Assembly: GCA_035711845.1 (NCBI GenBank)
Contig: DASTBU010000157.1
Coordinates: 66,293-130,292, forward strand
Length of the DNA: 64,000 bases
Source of the DNA: DASTBU01 sp035711845
GTDB lineage: Bacteria; Acidobacteriota; Vicinamibacteria; Vicinamibacterales; 2-12-FULL-66-21
Direction of reading: 5' to 3'
The stretch's first letter is position 1. Each line of letters begins with the position of its first letter. Both the position numbers and the translations under genes were made by a program. Under the pieces are notes generated by a model. It made no database searches, had not been told where the DNA came from, and worked only from the letters and a program-made list of their open reading frames with translations. Shown here piece after piece: positions 41,393-50,249 of the stretch.

Positions 41393-41494
41393 GGCTCGGG
41401 GCTCGGGACTCGGGGGCTCTTGAACTGCCGCAATCGCCGGAGCGCTGTCGTCGCTACAATCGCGCGCGCGCTCGAGTCTGGGGGATGCTGGCAG

Positions 41495-42793
41495 TCACTT
41501 CAGGATCTCTGCGAAAAAGTCCACGGCCCGCGGGTCCTTCGATTGTGCGAGCCAGAACATGGCCTGCTTCTGGACGTCGCGGTTCTTGCTGGTCCGCGCG
41601 ACCTGAATCAGGAGCGGGATGCCTTCGTCTTTGGGGAACTGGCTCAAGGCGAAGACCGCCCGTTTCTTCACGTCGGTATCGGGGTCCTGCTCGATTCGCT
41701 CGGTGATCGTGGCGGAGGCTTTCTTGCCGGCCTTCTGGCCCAGCCAGAATATGGCTTCACCCCGAATCGTTGCATCAGTGCTGGTGCGGGCCGCCTGGAT
41801 CAACGCTTCCACGCCCGCATCGTCTCTCAGTTGGCTCAGGGCGAAGACGGCCTTCTTTCGCACTTCTCGCGCCGAATCCTTTTCCAAAACTTCGCGGACG
41901 ATTCCGGCTGCCCGTGTGTCGCCCTTCTGCGCGATCCAGAACACCGCCTCGCTGCGAATAGCCGGTGACACGTCGCTGCGCGCAAGGCCGGCCAGCATGT
42001 CGAACGCACCCGGCTCGCTGCTCTGCGAAACGGCAAAAACGGCGCTCTTTCGAACCTCGGCCGCTGGATCCTCCTGCAGGACACGGCGGAGGGTATCCAG
42101 TCCCCGCGCCCCGCGGGCGTTTCCCAGCCAGAACGTGACCTTCTTCCGAACCGCCGTGGGCTGCGTGTGTGCGAGCAGGCGGTCGAATGACGCGTCGGCG
42201 GCGGCGTCCCGATGGAGGGCGATCGCGGCAATCGCGCCGTCCGCGACCCGGGTGCCGCGAGCCCGGTCCTGGGCGAGCGACTCCAGCATCGTGATGCTGT
42301 CGGCGGGGCGCACGCCGTTCAGCCAGATGACATTTCTTCCTCCCGCATCGAGCGCGCAGTCGGGAGAGAAGATGCGGATGCGTTCGACTTGCCGCTCCGC
42401 AACCCGGAGAAGCACAGCCATGTGGTCAGGGCCTTCGAGCTTGATTGGTTGCGCGGGTTGCGACGGCGGGGCGGATGACTGCGAGCTTCGTTCCGTCGCC
42501 TCGAGCCTGCATGTCGCGCAACAGTCGCCGCGGCCGCCATTGATATAGACGTCCCCGGACCCGCTGCAGCACATGGTTCGTTCGCCGTCCACGACAGGCA
42601 CGCTGTAACCTATCCACGTCACGTCGGCCTGCGCTGACACGAGTGTCTTGAAAGACTGCACGAACGAGGCCCCGGCGTCTTGTGTCGCCACGCGGCCATT
42701 GGCGATGCGCGGCTGCTGCTGCGCAGCCACCGCCGTGACCGAGATTACCGCGACGGCCAGCAGGGAAACGATGAGGAGATGGCGCTTCGACAT
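41495..42793 (-). CDS. Exported HEAT-repeat protein
   Basis: A 432-residue protein with a signal peptide (residues 4-24), an N-terminal cysteine-rich part (MCCSGSG, then GRGDCCATCRLEA at about 74-97), and a C-terminal array of HEAT-like helices from about 205 to 432. The repeated unit is about 31-37 residues and ends in a pattern such as VRKSAVFAVSQ, IRSEAVFWIAQKG, VRKKAVFALSQ, VKKRAVFALSQFP, VQKQAMFWLAQS. Such arrays bind proteins. It is the last gene of the sigma/anti-sigma operon, 13 bases after the preceding HEAT gene, so it may sense or act in the envelope under that sigma factor. Confidence 0.85.
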   Translation of the reverse strand: MSKRHLLIVSLLAVAVISVTAVAAQQQPRIANGRVATQDAGASFVQSFKTLVSAQADVTWIGYSVPVVDGERTMCCSGSGDVYINGGRGDCCATCRLEATERSSQSSAPPSQPAQPIKLEGPDHMAVLLRVAERQVERIRIFSPDCALDAGGRNVIWLNGVRPADSITMLESLAQDRARGTRVADGAIAAIALHRDAAADASFDRLLAHTQPTAVRKKVTFWLGNARGARGLDTLRRVLQEDPAAEVRKSAVFAVSQSSEPGAFDMLAGLARSDVSPAIRSEAVFWIAQKGDTRAAGIVREVLEKDSAREVRKKAVFALSQLRDDAGVEALIQAARTSTDATIRGEAIFWLGQKAGKKASATITERIEQDPDTDVKKRAVFALSQFPKDEGIPLLIQVARTSKNRDVQKQAMFWLAQSKDPRAVDFFAEILK

Positions 42794-42806
42794 CGACTGG
42801 CTCCTG

Positions 42807-44183
42807 TTACTTCAGCAGCTCGAGCATGTAGGCCCGCGCGACCTTATCCGACATCAGCGACAGCTTTTCGACAATCGTCTTCTTCATCGCCGGGTCCTGC
42901 TCCTTCCGGGCAAGGGCGACAAGGGACGTCGAATTGCCTTGGATGAAGAGCGCTTCGAGGACGGCCTTCCTGATGGCCGCATCCTTGTCGGTGTTGTAGA
43001 TGTTCACGAGCGCATCGCCGGTCGCTTTCGAGCCCATGATCCCGAGATTGCGGACCGCGCTGAGGCGCAGCTCCGGGTTCTGCTCCGTGCGGGCGAGCTC
43101 GACAAGCCGCGTCGCGTTCCCGCCGATGAACATGGCGCGCAGGATGTGCTTCTTCACGTCGAGACTGGATTCCTTCTGATAGAGCTGCCACAGCGCATCG
43201 TCGGCGCCCATCACGCCCAGCTGTTCGACGGCGGTCGAACGAAGCTCCGGATCCGTTTCACTCTGGGCGGCCTTGAGGAGCCGATCCCTCTCGCCGGCGA
43301 CCATGAAGGCGCGAAGAATGCGCCGCTTGATGTCCACGTCGCCCGACGCCGCGTAAATCTCGGCGAGCGTGGCGCGGCTCTCCGCGCCTCCGTGAACACC
43401 CAGATACTGGATCGCGCGCGACTGCAGCTCGGGCGTGGACTGACCCATCGCGAGGTTCTTCAGCACCTCGCGGGCACGGGGGGAATCGCTCAGCGCGAGG
43501 ACGAACAACGCTCGTGCCTTGACCCGCGGAGACGACGATCCCTGGAGCAGCTCTTCGAGCATCGGGATCGCCTCCTCGGGCGCGCTGTGTTGCAGCGACT
43601 GGATGGCGATGAGCTTCATGTCCTCGTCTGCCTGGCTTTGCGGGCTCGCCGACTGCCCGCTGGCGTTGCGGATTTCGAACTCGAGCGCCTTGGCCTGTTT
43701 CAGGTAGCGGCTGTTCGGATATCCGTTGTTGAGCTCGGCGATCGTCGCCAGCGCTTCGCTGCGCTGACCCAGCTTGTTGTGCGAGTACGACTTCCAGTAG
43801 AGCGCGGCGTCGGCGCGCGGTCCCTTCAACTCGACGACGCTCGTGAACGCGGAGAGCGCCCGTTCGTAACGGCCTTCGTATGTGGCGTCCATCCCTCGGT
43901 CGTACAAGTCGATCTCGCGGTCGCGTGCCCGGCGCTTGCGCTCGTCCTCCCGTTCCTGCCGCTCGCGTTCGCGGTCCTGGTCGTCGAGAAACGGCTGCAG
44001 GTCCATCGGAAGTGCTCGCCCCGGCAGCGCTGGTGCGACGCCGGCCGGGCCGAAACCTCCCAGGGCCGGGCGGGGCGGGGTTGCGAGCCCGTCGGGAGCC
44101 GTCACCGGGATCGGAGGCTGGGCCAGCGCCGGCACAGCGCACGTGATGCCGATCGTGAACGTCACTGCATGCTTGAAGCTCAT
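42807..44183 (-). CDS. Exported TPR/HEAT-repeat protein
   Basis: A 458-residue protein with a signal peptide (to about residue 21, ending PALAQ), a Pro/Gly-rich linker, a charged helix (about 68-90), a TPR-like region (about 93-165, DRGMDATYEGRYERALSAFT) and HEAT-like repeats from about 185 to 455 with recurring endings such as KRRILRAFMVAG, VKKHILRAMFIGG, IRKAVLEALFIQG. It is the third gene of the ECF sigma operon. The combination predicts a periplasmic scaffold. Catalytic residues are not seen. Confidence 0.85.
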   Translation of the reverse strand: MSFKHAVTFTIGITCAVPALAQPPIPVTAPDGLATPPRPALGGFGPAGVAPALPGRALPMDLQPFLDDQDRERERQEREDERKRRARDREIDLYDRGMDATYEGRYERALSAFTSVVELKGPRADAALYWKSYSHNKLGQRSEALATIAELNNGYPNSRYLKQAKALEFEIRNASGQSASPQSQADEDMKLIAIQSLQHSAPEEAIPMLEELLQGSSSPRVKARALFVLALSDSPRAREVLKNLAMGQSTPELQSRAIQYLGVHGGAESRATLAEIYAASGDVDIKRRILRAFMVAGERDRLLKAAQSETDPELRSTAVEQLGVMGADDALWQLYQKESSLDVKKHILRAMFIGGNATRLVELARTEQNPELRLSAVRNLGIMGSKATGDALVNIYNTDKDAAIRKAVLEALFIQGNSTSLVALARKEQDPAMKKTIVEKLSLMSDKVARAYMLELLK

Positions 44184-44265
44184 GGATGTCCTCTATCCGA
44201 GCGCGAAGGCCACGGCCGTCGCACCGTCATTCAGCAGGCTGCCCCGGGACAGCCTCAATCAACAG

Positions 44266-45048
44266 CTACAGGGACGAGCGGCGGCCCGCTCGCTCCTGGA
44301 CATATCCTCTCTGTCGTTCACGGACCTGTGACGAGAGCACTCGTACCTTGAAGAGGAGTCCCTCGGAGTCGATCCGCCGGCGTACGGCCGCGAACTCCTC
44401 GGCGGACAACTCTTCAGGGCTGGCGGCCAGATCCACGAGGACTCGCTCGAGCTCGTCGAGGAAGGCCACGATTGAACCGTCGCCGGTCGTCGCGGCGGTC
44501 TGCCTGTAGAGGCGATTTGCCGCGACGAGCTGCTCGGCCCGGGCCCGTTCACCAGCGACGTCGAAGCCGGCATCCGCATCCGCGCTGACGAGCTCGACCA
44601 GCATCATCTGCGAGCGCTCGAGGTGATCGCCGAGATCGACCAGGAGGATGCGCTCGCGCACTTCGCCTGGCGAGCCCGCGGTCTGGAGCGGGGCATCCTG
44701 CGATTTCGGCAGGAGGCGGCCTGCGAAGAAGGCACCGGTGACCAGCAGCAGGACCGCTCCCGCCCACGCCATTCGCGCAGGGGAGAGCACCACCCACGAG
44801 AACCAGCTCGGTCTGGAGCGTGGGAGGTCCTGCTGGAGGCGCGCCCAGACGGTCCGTTCGAAGGATTCGGGAAGCTCCGGCGCCGCTGCGGTTTCGTCGA
44901 CGACCGCGAGCACGCGCTGAAGACGCGTGAAGGCCGTGTGGCACTCGCTGCACCCCGACAGGTGGCCCGCGGCCAGACGCTCGTCAACGTCGGCCATCTC
45001 GCCGTAGTAGTGCAGGACCAACTGGTCTTCGGTCAGGTGCGTATTCAT
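44266..45048 (-). CDS. Anti-sigma factor with zinc-finger domain
   Basis: A 260-residue membrane protein. The N-terminus has an anti-sigma zinc site HxxxCxxC: His29, Cys33 and Cys36 (GHLSGCSEC), which in this class binds and holds the ECF sigma factor. A single membrane segment lies at about residues 92-112 (MAWAGAVLLLVTGAFFAGRL), and a periplasmic helical domain of about 145 residues follows, the probable sensor. It overlaps the sigma gene by four bases (ATGA), which fixes the partner. The signal sensed is unknown. Confidence 0.92.
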   Translation of the reverse strand: MNTHLTEDQLVLHYYGEMADVDERLAAGHLSGCSECHTAFTRLQRVLAVVDETAAAPELPESFERTVWARLQQDLPRSRPSWFSWVVLSPARMAWAGAVLLLVTGAFFAGRLLPKSQDAPLQTAGSPGEVRERILLVDLGDHLERSQMMLVELVSADADAGFDVAGERARAEQLVAANRLYRQTAATTGDGSIVAFLDELERVLVDLAASPEELSAEEFAAVRRRIDSEGLLFKVRVLSSQVRERQRGYVQERAGRRSSL

Positions 45049-45659
45049 ACGGTTCTCGCTGGTTCCTGGGTGATGCCGCCCCGATCGTCGTTGACGACCA
45101 GCGGTTCGAGCGCCACCCGCATCTTGCGCACGGCGCGGAAGATGCTGTGCTTGGTCGCGTTGACCTTCAAGCCGAGCGCGCGACTGATCTCGTCGATCGA
45201 CTGGCCCTCGAAATGCCGCAGCACGAAGGCGGCGCGCTCCATCTGGCTCAGGATGCCCATCGCCGCGGTGACCCGCTCGTGCACCTCGGTGCTCATCATG
45301 AGGCGCTCCGGCGTACGTTGACGGGCGCCGTGAGCGTCCGAGGCGGCGCCAAAGTGCTCGAGATCCTCGGCGTCGTGGCCGGTCTCACGATGCGGGCGGG
45401 AACGAATCAGGTCGATGGAACAGTTCACGGCAATCCGATGGAGCCAGGTGCCGAAATCCGACCGGGACTCGAAGCGGCCGAGCTGTTTGTACGCCTTGAG
45501 AAAGGTTTCCTGCACCACGTCCTCGGCGTCCGACGCGCTGCCGGTCATCCGGTGCGCGAGGCGGAAGACAGCCCGCCCATGGCGCTCGACGAGCACCCGG
45601 AATGCTTCGCTATCTCCGTCGCGGGCCATCGCGACGGTGGCGGCGTCCGTTTGCGGCAT
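45045..45659 (-). CDS. ECF RNA polymerase sigma factor
   Basis: A 204-residue sigma-70 family factor with only regions 2 and 4. Region 2 reads AFRVLVERHGRAVFRLAHRM and DAEDVVQETFLKAYKQLGRF, with FGTWLHRIAVNCSIDLIR; region 4 is MGILSQMERAAFVLRHFEG followed by QSIDEISRALGLKVNATKHS. It directs RNA polymerase to its own regulon, under control of the anti-sigma encoded next. The four genes sigma, anti-sigma, TPR/HEAT and HEAT form one run. A possible promoter lies at 45769-45741. Confidence 0.96.
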   Translation of the reverse strand: MPQTDAATVAMARDGDSEAFRVLVERHGRAVFRLAHRMTGSASDAEDVVQETFLKAYKQLGRFESRSDFGTWLHRIAVNCSIDLIRSRPHRETGHDAEDLEHFGAASDAHGARQRTPERLMMSTEVHERVTAAMGILSQMERAAFVLRHFEGQSIDEISRALGLKVNATKHSIFRAVRKMRVALEPLVVNDDRGGITQEPARTV

Positions 45660-45740
45660 CCGATTGGTTAGACGGGGGTTGACCCCGATGGTTAGCTGAA
45701 TTGCGGGGTCGGCGAGTACGACCGCCGGCCCTGTACACTT

Positions 45741-45769
45741 GTATTACAGGCGAGGGGGTAGGTGGGCAA
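45741..45769 (-). promoter_or_regulatory. Possible promoter of the ECF sigma operon
   Basis: On the minus strand TTGCCC (45769-45764), 17 bases, TAATAC (45746-45741). Each box matches sigma-70 at four positions. It overlaps the last codons of the small gene at 45773. A self-recognised ECF promoter could also lie in this gap but is not evident. Confidence 0.35.
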
Positions 45770-45772
45770 TTC

Positions 45773-45946
45773 CTACGGGATGTCGTGGCCCCGCAGATCA
45801 CGGGCATCCCGGACCTGCTCGAGTCTCTCCCGCATCCGCGCAATCTCGGCGTGGAGGGCCTGGATGCACCCCTCCTGGGTTTCGTGGGGAACATCAGCCA
45901 CCACCCCGCAGAACGGACAGGGGTTCAAGGCGTGTTTCACCGCCAT
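45773..45946 (-). CDS. Small CxxC zinc-ribbon-like protein (57 aa)
   Basis: A 57-residue frame, MAVKHALNPCPFCGVVADVP followed by HETQEGCIQALHAEIARMRE and RLEQVRDARDLRGHDIP. The CPFCG and downstream HxxxxxC suggest a metal-binding knuckle, followed by a short amphipathic helix. If translation begins at GTG 46015, the product gains a second pair (WCPSC) and becomes 80 residues with two knuckles. The first start has only a weak GAGG. I do not know the family. It lies between the ECF operon and the rhomboid gene, which is divergent and also begins with a zinc ribbon. Confidence 0.6.
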   Translation of the reverse strand: MAVKHALNPCPFCGVVADVPHETQEGCIQALHAEIARMRERLEQVRDARDLRGHDIP

Positions 45947-46099
45947 CGGATCGGCCTCGGAAGCTTTCGCAGAGACGCGGTCTCCCGTGCAAGAAGGGCA
46001 CCAATCAAGCTCCACGCGGTGATCCACTGGGACGGTATGGGCCAATGTTCGTTGCGCGAGTGAGCGGACAGTCGAGCCGACTGTTATATGCTCGTTTGA

Positions 46100-46975
46100 A
46101 TGTTCAGCCGGCAGAAGACCGGATCGGTGGTGTGCACGTCGTGCGGATCGCTGGTCGGGGTCAACGACGATCGCTGCTACAACTGTGGGCGCCGCAACCC
46201 GGGCCTGTGGGGCTTTGGCCCGATGCTCCGGCGTTTCGGCAACGACCTCGGCTTCGTCACGCTCGTCGTCTACGGTTGTTCGATTCTGTACGTCGCGATG
46301 CTGCTGGTCTCCGTGGGGCTGGGCGGCGACATCATGGGCGGCGGCAACCCGTTGGGGATGCTCTCTCCGGTGCCGGAGGTGGCGCTCGCGTTCGGTTCGA
46401 GCGGCGCGATTCCGGTGTTTCGCTTCGACATGTGGTGGACGGTGCTGAGCGCCGGCTGGCTCCATGGCAGCGCCCTGCACATCCTGTTCAACATGCTCTG
46501 GGTCCGCCAGCTCGGGCCAGCCGTGGCCGACGTCTACGGCGCCGGACGCATGGTCATCATCTACACCATCGCCAGCGTCGTGGGCTTCACCCTGAGCAGC
46601 ACCGCCGGCTACTTCCTCTGGTGGATGCCCATCCCGTTCCTTCGAGGGGCCATGCAGACGCTCGGCGCCTCCGCGCCCATCTTCGGCCTGCTCGGTGCGC
46701 TCGTGTACTACGGACGTCGTGGGGGCAGCAGCATCATCGGGGCGACGGCGCTGCAATACGCGCTCGTGCTCGGAATCTTCGGGTTCATCATGACCGGGGT
46801 CGACAACTACGCGCACGCGGGAGGCTTCCTGGGCGGCTATCTTGCTGGTATGTGGCTGGATCCCCTACGGCCCGAGCGCATGGACCACCTGCTGTGGGCG
46901 GTCGCCTGCCTGGCGGTCACCGGCGCGGCGATCCTCGCCTCGCTGGTCACGGTCTTCGGCCGGCTCGTCTTCTGA
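46100..46975 (+). CDS. Rhomboid intramembrane serine protease with zinc ribbon
   Basis: A 291-residue membrane protease. An N-terminal zinc ribbon (Cys12, Cys15, Cys26, Cys29: CTSCG and CYNCG) precedes a six- or seven-helix rhomboid core. The catalytic pair is Ser191 (LGASAPIFGLLGAL, motif GxSx) and His239 (YAHAGGFLGGYLAG), with the oxyanion helix HGSALHILFNM. Rhomboids cut within membrane segments of other proteins; substrates here are unknown. It is transcribed alone. Confidence 0.93.
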   Translation: MFSRQKTGSVVCTSCGSLVGVNDDRCYNCGRRNPGLWGFGPMLRRFGNDLGFVTLVVYGCSILYVAMLLVSVGLGGDIMGGGNPLGMLSPVPEVALAFGSSGAIPVFRFDMWWTVLSAGWLHGSALHILFNMLWVRQLGPAVADVYGAGRMVIIYTIASVVGFTLSSTAGYFLWWMPIPFLRGAMQTLGASAPIFGLLGALVYYGRRGGSSIIGATALQYALVLGIFGFIMTGVDNYAHAGGFLGGYLAGMWLDPLRPERMDHLLWAVACLAVTGAAILASLVTVFGRLVF

Positions 46976-47014
46976 GACAGCCGGCAGCTCTCGAAGCCCC
47001 GGCCGACGCCGTAC

Positions 47015-48427
47015 CTATTTCGAATACAGATCGATGATCCGCGCAATGGCGCGCTGGCAGACGCGGCAGAAGCCGACCCGATCCCGGGTGAACATGATGC
47101 AGTCGGCTTCCGGTCGGTAGAGTCCCTTCGGCTCGTAGCTCGCACCCTCGAAGGCGCCGACGGTCGCGCCGAACGTCGTTCCCGACAGCAACTTCTCCTC
47201 GGATGCCCGCTGTTCGCGGAAGAGGGCATCCATCTCTGCCTCCGGAGCGTTGCGTTTGCGAATCTCTCGACGCCGCTCCTGAATCAGTCGGCTGTGCCTC
47301 TCGAACTCGGCCTTCGGCCACGGCGTGGGCAGCGGAGTTCCGGGCATCACGAGATCGCGCCACTTCAGCGTCGCCGGATCGAGCAGGGCGGTGATGTTCG
47401 GCTCCCAGGGCTCGGCCTTCTGGACGGCGCCGGTTTCATACGCAACGTCGGACGTGTAGTACTCGTCGGCCAGCGCCGCGAAGTGGTGGCCGAACTCGTG
47501 GACGAAGACGTAGTCGGAGAACGCGCTGTCGACCGACGCGGTGGCGTGATCGTTGAAGATACCGCCGCCGCCGTACGTCCGCTCGTTGACGAGAATCTCT
47601 ATGAACTCATAGGGGATACCTGACGCGGCGTCCCTCAGGGCGCGGTTGTCGAGCGTGAGCACATATCGCTCGGAGTCGAAGATGTTGTACTCGGTCGAGA
47701 TCGGCGTGCGCCGGAACTCGCCGGCGTTGGGTCGATTGACGCCGCCCTGTGGGGACGGCACGTCGAGCGCCCGGACGTTGAAATCACCTCGACGCCCCTT
47801 GAACGGCTCGAGTGCGAAGAGCGCCTCCATCAGCCGCTTCGCGTCCGCGTGGAACTTCGGAAGCTCTGCGCCCGTGTACCCTTCACCGATCACGAGGATG
47901 TCCACCTTCTGGTGCGACGGTCCGTTTTCGACCACGCTCCAGAGCGATCCCTCGCGCGGGGCGGGCCGGGCCGCGTTCACGAATCGCGACGCCGGATCGA
48001 CCTCGACACTCCACAACCCCCCGAACGTGTTGTCGGGCTGCCGCCTCTTGAGCTCGACACGGACCGGGTGGGACGGCCACGGAAAGCGCAGCGACGCGTG
48101 GAACGTGCGGTACGTCGCTTTCGCTTCTGCCGTGGTCTCCCACTCGCCGTATATGGACGCGAAGCCGCGGGAGTAGAGAACCGTTCCCGATGAGCGATCG
48201 CGGACCTCGAACAGGTATTTCCCGAGGTCGGTTTGGTCCAGGAGCTGCGTCCGGCTGCCGGCCCACGGACCGTCGTTGACGACGCGGTCGAGCGAGACGA
48301 GCTCACTCGACTTCGGGCCACCGGTGTGGAAGTAGTCGACACGCATCGTTTGATCGAAGTCGAACGGCGGTGTCGATTGTGCAGCGAAGCCGCCCAACAG
48401 AAAGAGGACGACGAACAGCAGCAGCAT
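47015..48427 (-). CDS. M64-family secreted metallopeptidase
   Basis: A 470-residue exported peptidase of the IgA peptidase M64 group. After a signal peptide (MLLLFVVLFLLGG) there is an N-terminal sandwich domain (about 25-150), then the catalytic domain with QKVDILVIGEGYT, and the zinc motif HEFGHHFAALADEYY, in which HExxH is followed by a DEYY segment typical of M64. FCRVCQ near the C-terminus is also typical. The start at 48427 lies within the sequence CATG that is also a possible start of the divergent epimerase gene. It converges with the rhomboid gene over 39 bases. Confidence 0.9.
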   Translation of the reverse strand: MLLLFVVLFLLGGFAAQSTPPFDFDQTMRVDYFHTGGPKSSELVSLDRVVNDGPWAGSRTQLLDQTDLGKYLFEVRDRSSGTVLYSRGFASIYGEWETTAEAKATYRTFHASLRFPWPSHPVRVELKRRQPDNTFGGLWSVEVDPASRFVNAARPAPREGSLWSVVENGPSHQKVDILVIGEGYTGAELPKFHADAKRLMEALFALEPFKGRRGDFNVRALDVPSPQGGVNRPNAGEFRRTPISTEYNIFDSERYVLTLDNRALRDAASGIPYEFIEILVNERTYGGGGIFNDHATASVDSAFSDYVFVHEFGHHFAALADEYYTSDVAYETGAVQKAEPWEPNITALLDPATLKWRDLVMPGTPLPTPWPKAEFERHSRLIQERRREIRKRNAPEAEMDALFREQRASEEKLLSGTTFGATVGAFEGASYEPKGLYRPEADCIMFTRDRVGFCRVCQRAIARIIDLYSK

Positions 48428-48449
48428 GCCGTTCAGTATAATTCCGGCC

Positions 48450-49472
48450 GTGCGAAAACCTGTTGTGCTCATCACCGGCGCCAACGGCGAGATCGGTCAC
48501 GGTCTCATCGAGCGGCTGGCCTCGAGACCTTCCCATGGGATCGTCACGCTCGACGTGGCGCGCCTGGATTCTGCCATCGCGTCCAGGGTGGACCGCGAGG
48601 TCACCGGATCGATTCTGGACCGAAGCGTGCTCGATCGCGTGCTGGCGGAGTTCCAGGTCGAGCTGGTGTTCCACCTGGCGGCGCTCCTCTCGAGCCGCGC
48701 GGAGGTCACGCCGGTGACCGCGCACCACGTGAACGTGGAAGGAACGCTGAACCTGCTCGAGTTCGCGCAGCAGGAGGCGGAGTCGCATGGCAAGCCCGTC
48801 GTCTTCATGTACCCGTCGTCAATCGCCGCGTACGGCCTGCCGGACCTGGCGACCAAGCACCGGGCCGAGCGGGTCAGGGAGGACGACTGGGCGCATCCGA
48901 CCACGATGTACGGCTGCAACAAGCTGTACTGCGAGCAGTTGGGTACCTACTACGCGCGGCATTACAAGCAGCTGGCTGCGGAACGATTGAGCGGGAAGGT
49001 GGATTTCAGGTGCGTGCGTTTTCCCGGGCTCATCTCGGCCGCGACCGTCCCATCGGGCGGCACCTCCGACTACGCACCGGAGATGATCCACGCGGCGGCG
49101 CGCGGGGAGCCCTATGCCTGTTTCGTTCGGCCGGACACGCGGATCCCGTTCATGGCGATGCCCGATGGGGTCGAGGCGCTTCTGCAGCTCTCGGCCGTGC
49201 CGCGCGCACAGCTCACGCGAACCGCCTACAACGTGAGCGCATTCAATCCCTCCGCCGAGGAGATTCGCGCCATCGTCCTCGAGACCTTCCCGTCGGCGGA
49301 GATCACCTGGGACAACGACGTCAAGCGACAGGGCATCGTCGATTCGTGGCCCGCCGATGTCGATGACAGCGCCGCGCGGCGCGACTGGGGATTCGCGCCG
49401 AAGTACGACTTCGAGCAGGCGTTCGCGCAGTACTTGATCCCGCGCATCCTGAGCCGGTACAGCCGGTCATAG
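48450..49472 (+). CDS. NAD-dependent epimerase/dehydratase (SDR family)
   Basis: A 340-residue extended SDR enzyme. The nucleotide loop is TGANGEIGHG, the catalytic Ser/Tyr/Lys lie in YPSSIAAYG and TTMYGCNKLYCE (Tyr-x3-Lys), and RCVRFPGLIS is the typical post-active-site strand. Features such as the Met-Tyr-Gly segment and DYAPEMIHAA recall the L-threonine 3-dehydrogenase-like branch, but the substrate cannot be named. GTG 48450 puts the start right before the first strand; ATG 48426 would overlap the divergent M64 start. The end overlaps the ferredoxin gene on the other strand by six bases. Confidence 0.88.
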   Translation: MRKPVVLITGANGEIGHGLIERLASRPSHGIVTLDVARLDSAIASRVDREVTGSILDRSVLDRVLAEFQVELVFHLAALLSSRAEVTPVTAHHVNVEGTLNLLEFAQQEAESHGKPVVFMYPSSIAAYGLPDLATKHRAERVREDDWAHPTTMYGCNKLYCEQLGTYYARHYKQLAAERLSGKVDFRCVRFPGLISAATVPSGGTSDYAPEMIHAAARGEPYACFVRPDTRIPFMAMPDGVEALLQLSAVPRAQLTRTAYNVSAFNPSAEEIRAIVLETFPSAEITWDNDVKRQGIVDSWPADVDDSAARRDWGFAPKYDFEQAFAQYLIPRILSRYSRS

Positions 49473-49823
49473 ATCGATCCACTCCGGCGGCGGGGTGATC
49501 CGCGAGGCCGGTGTGGGGCCGGGGTCGGGACGTCCGCTGCCGGTCAGCCGCGAGATGGCGCGGACGGTCATGTCGTGGTCGCAGATCGCCTGACACGACA
49601 GCCGCGCGCCGACGACCCCCTTGGCGGCGAGCACCTGCCGTTCCGCCACCGTCATCCTCGCAGGCTCGCCTTCCAGGAACTCGACGCGGCACGTCGTGCA
49701 GCGGGCGTTGCCGCCACAGGCGTGCAGCACGTCCACACCGGCATCCTCCTCGATCGCCAGCACCAGGCGCTTTCCAGCTTCGACTTCAACGGTGGGGAAC
49801 CCCTCGACGGTCAGCTTCGGCAT
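49467..49823 (-). CDS. 2Fe-2S ferredoxin
   Basis: A 118-residue plant-type ferredoxin. The cluster cysteines are Cys36, Cys42 and Cys45 (HACGGNARCTTC) with Cys77 (LSCQAI), spaced as in adrenodoxin/plant-type ferredoxins. The N-terminal beta-grasp (MPKLTVEGFPTVEVEAGKRL) is complete, and the C-terminal extension is Pro-rich. ATG at 49823 begins the fold; the longer frame up to 49934 is unlikely. Its redox partner is not evident from neighbours. Confidence 0.92.
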   Translation of the reverse strand: MPKLTVEGFPTVEVEAGKRLVLAIEEDAGVDVLHACGGNARCTTCRVEFLEGEPARMTVAERQVLAAKGVVGARLSCQAICDHDMTVRAISRLTGSGRPDPGPTPASRITPPPEWIDL

Positions 49824-50249
49824 CAGTCGACTCTCCTCGTCCCATCGCCGCAGGCAAGGTGCAGCGACGCGATCGCCGCCCATCATACAACTCAAGAGAG
49901 TCGGCTCGGCGCGCGGAAGCCTTGACGAGGGCAACGGCTCGGCACCTTCGACTCGGCCCTGACGCCAACCCGTGTATCCCCGGGCCGAGAACGCCCCGCC
50001 GCAGTCGGACGATCGCGACGATCACGACGTGATTTTTCTCGTGTGGTTCGTCGTGATCTTCGTGGTCGTCGTGATCGTCTCGGGCCGGCCCCGATGGCGT
50101 GCTGTCAGTCCTGGGCTCGTGGACGGGCACCAAAGGACGGGCCACCAATCTCGGGGAAGCGCCAATTGTTCCAGCACGTGCGTTGTTCTGAAGTAGTCGC
50201 TGAGCGGAACTGTGCAACAGGTAAGATGGGGAGAGAGAACGGAGGACGG
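49824..50249. repeat. Intergenic gap with 13-bp inverted repeat array
   Basis: No gene is supported in these 426 bases. The central part (50000-50095) is built of CGTCGTGATC words: GACGATCACGACG (50017-50029) pairs perfectly with CGTCGTGATCGTC (50067-50079), with further partial copies between them and an AT-rich loop (GATTTTTCTCGTG). The array resembles those at 2201, 5805 and 60984 in architecture, though the word is different. The outer parts (49824-49999 and 50096-50249) show nothing clear apart from the GGAGG site of the next gene. Confidence 0.8.

Noticed and set aside
49972..50196. Plus-strand frame with a hydrophobic stretch
   Set aside because: The hydrophobic run comes from the GTCGTGATC array and no ribosome site is present.
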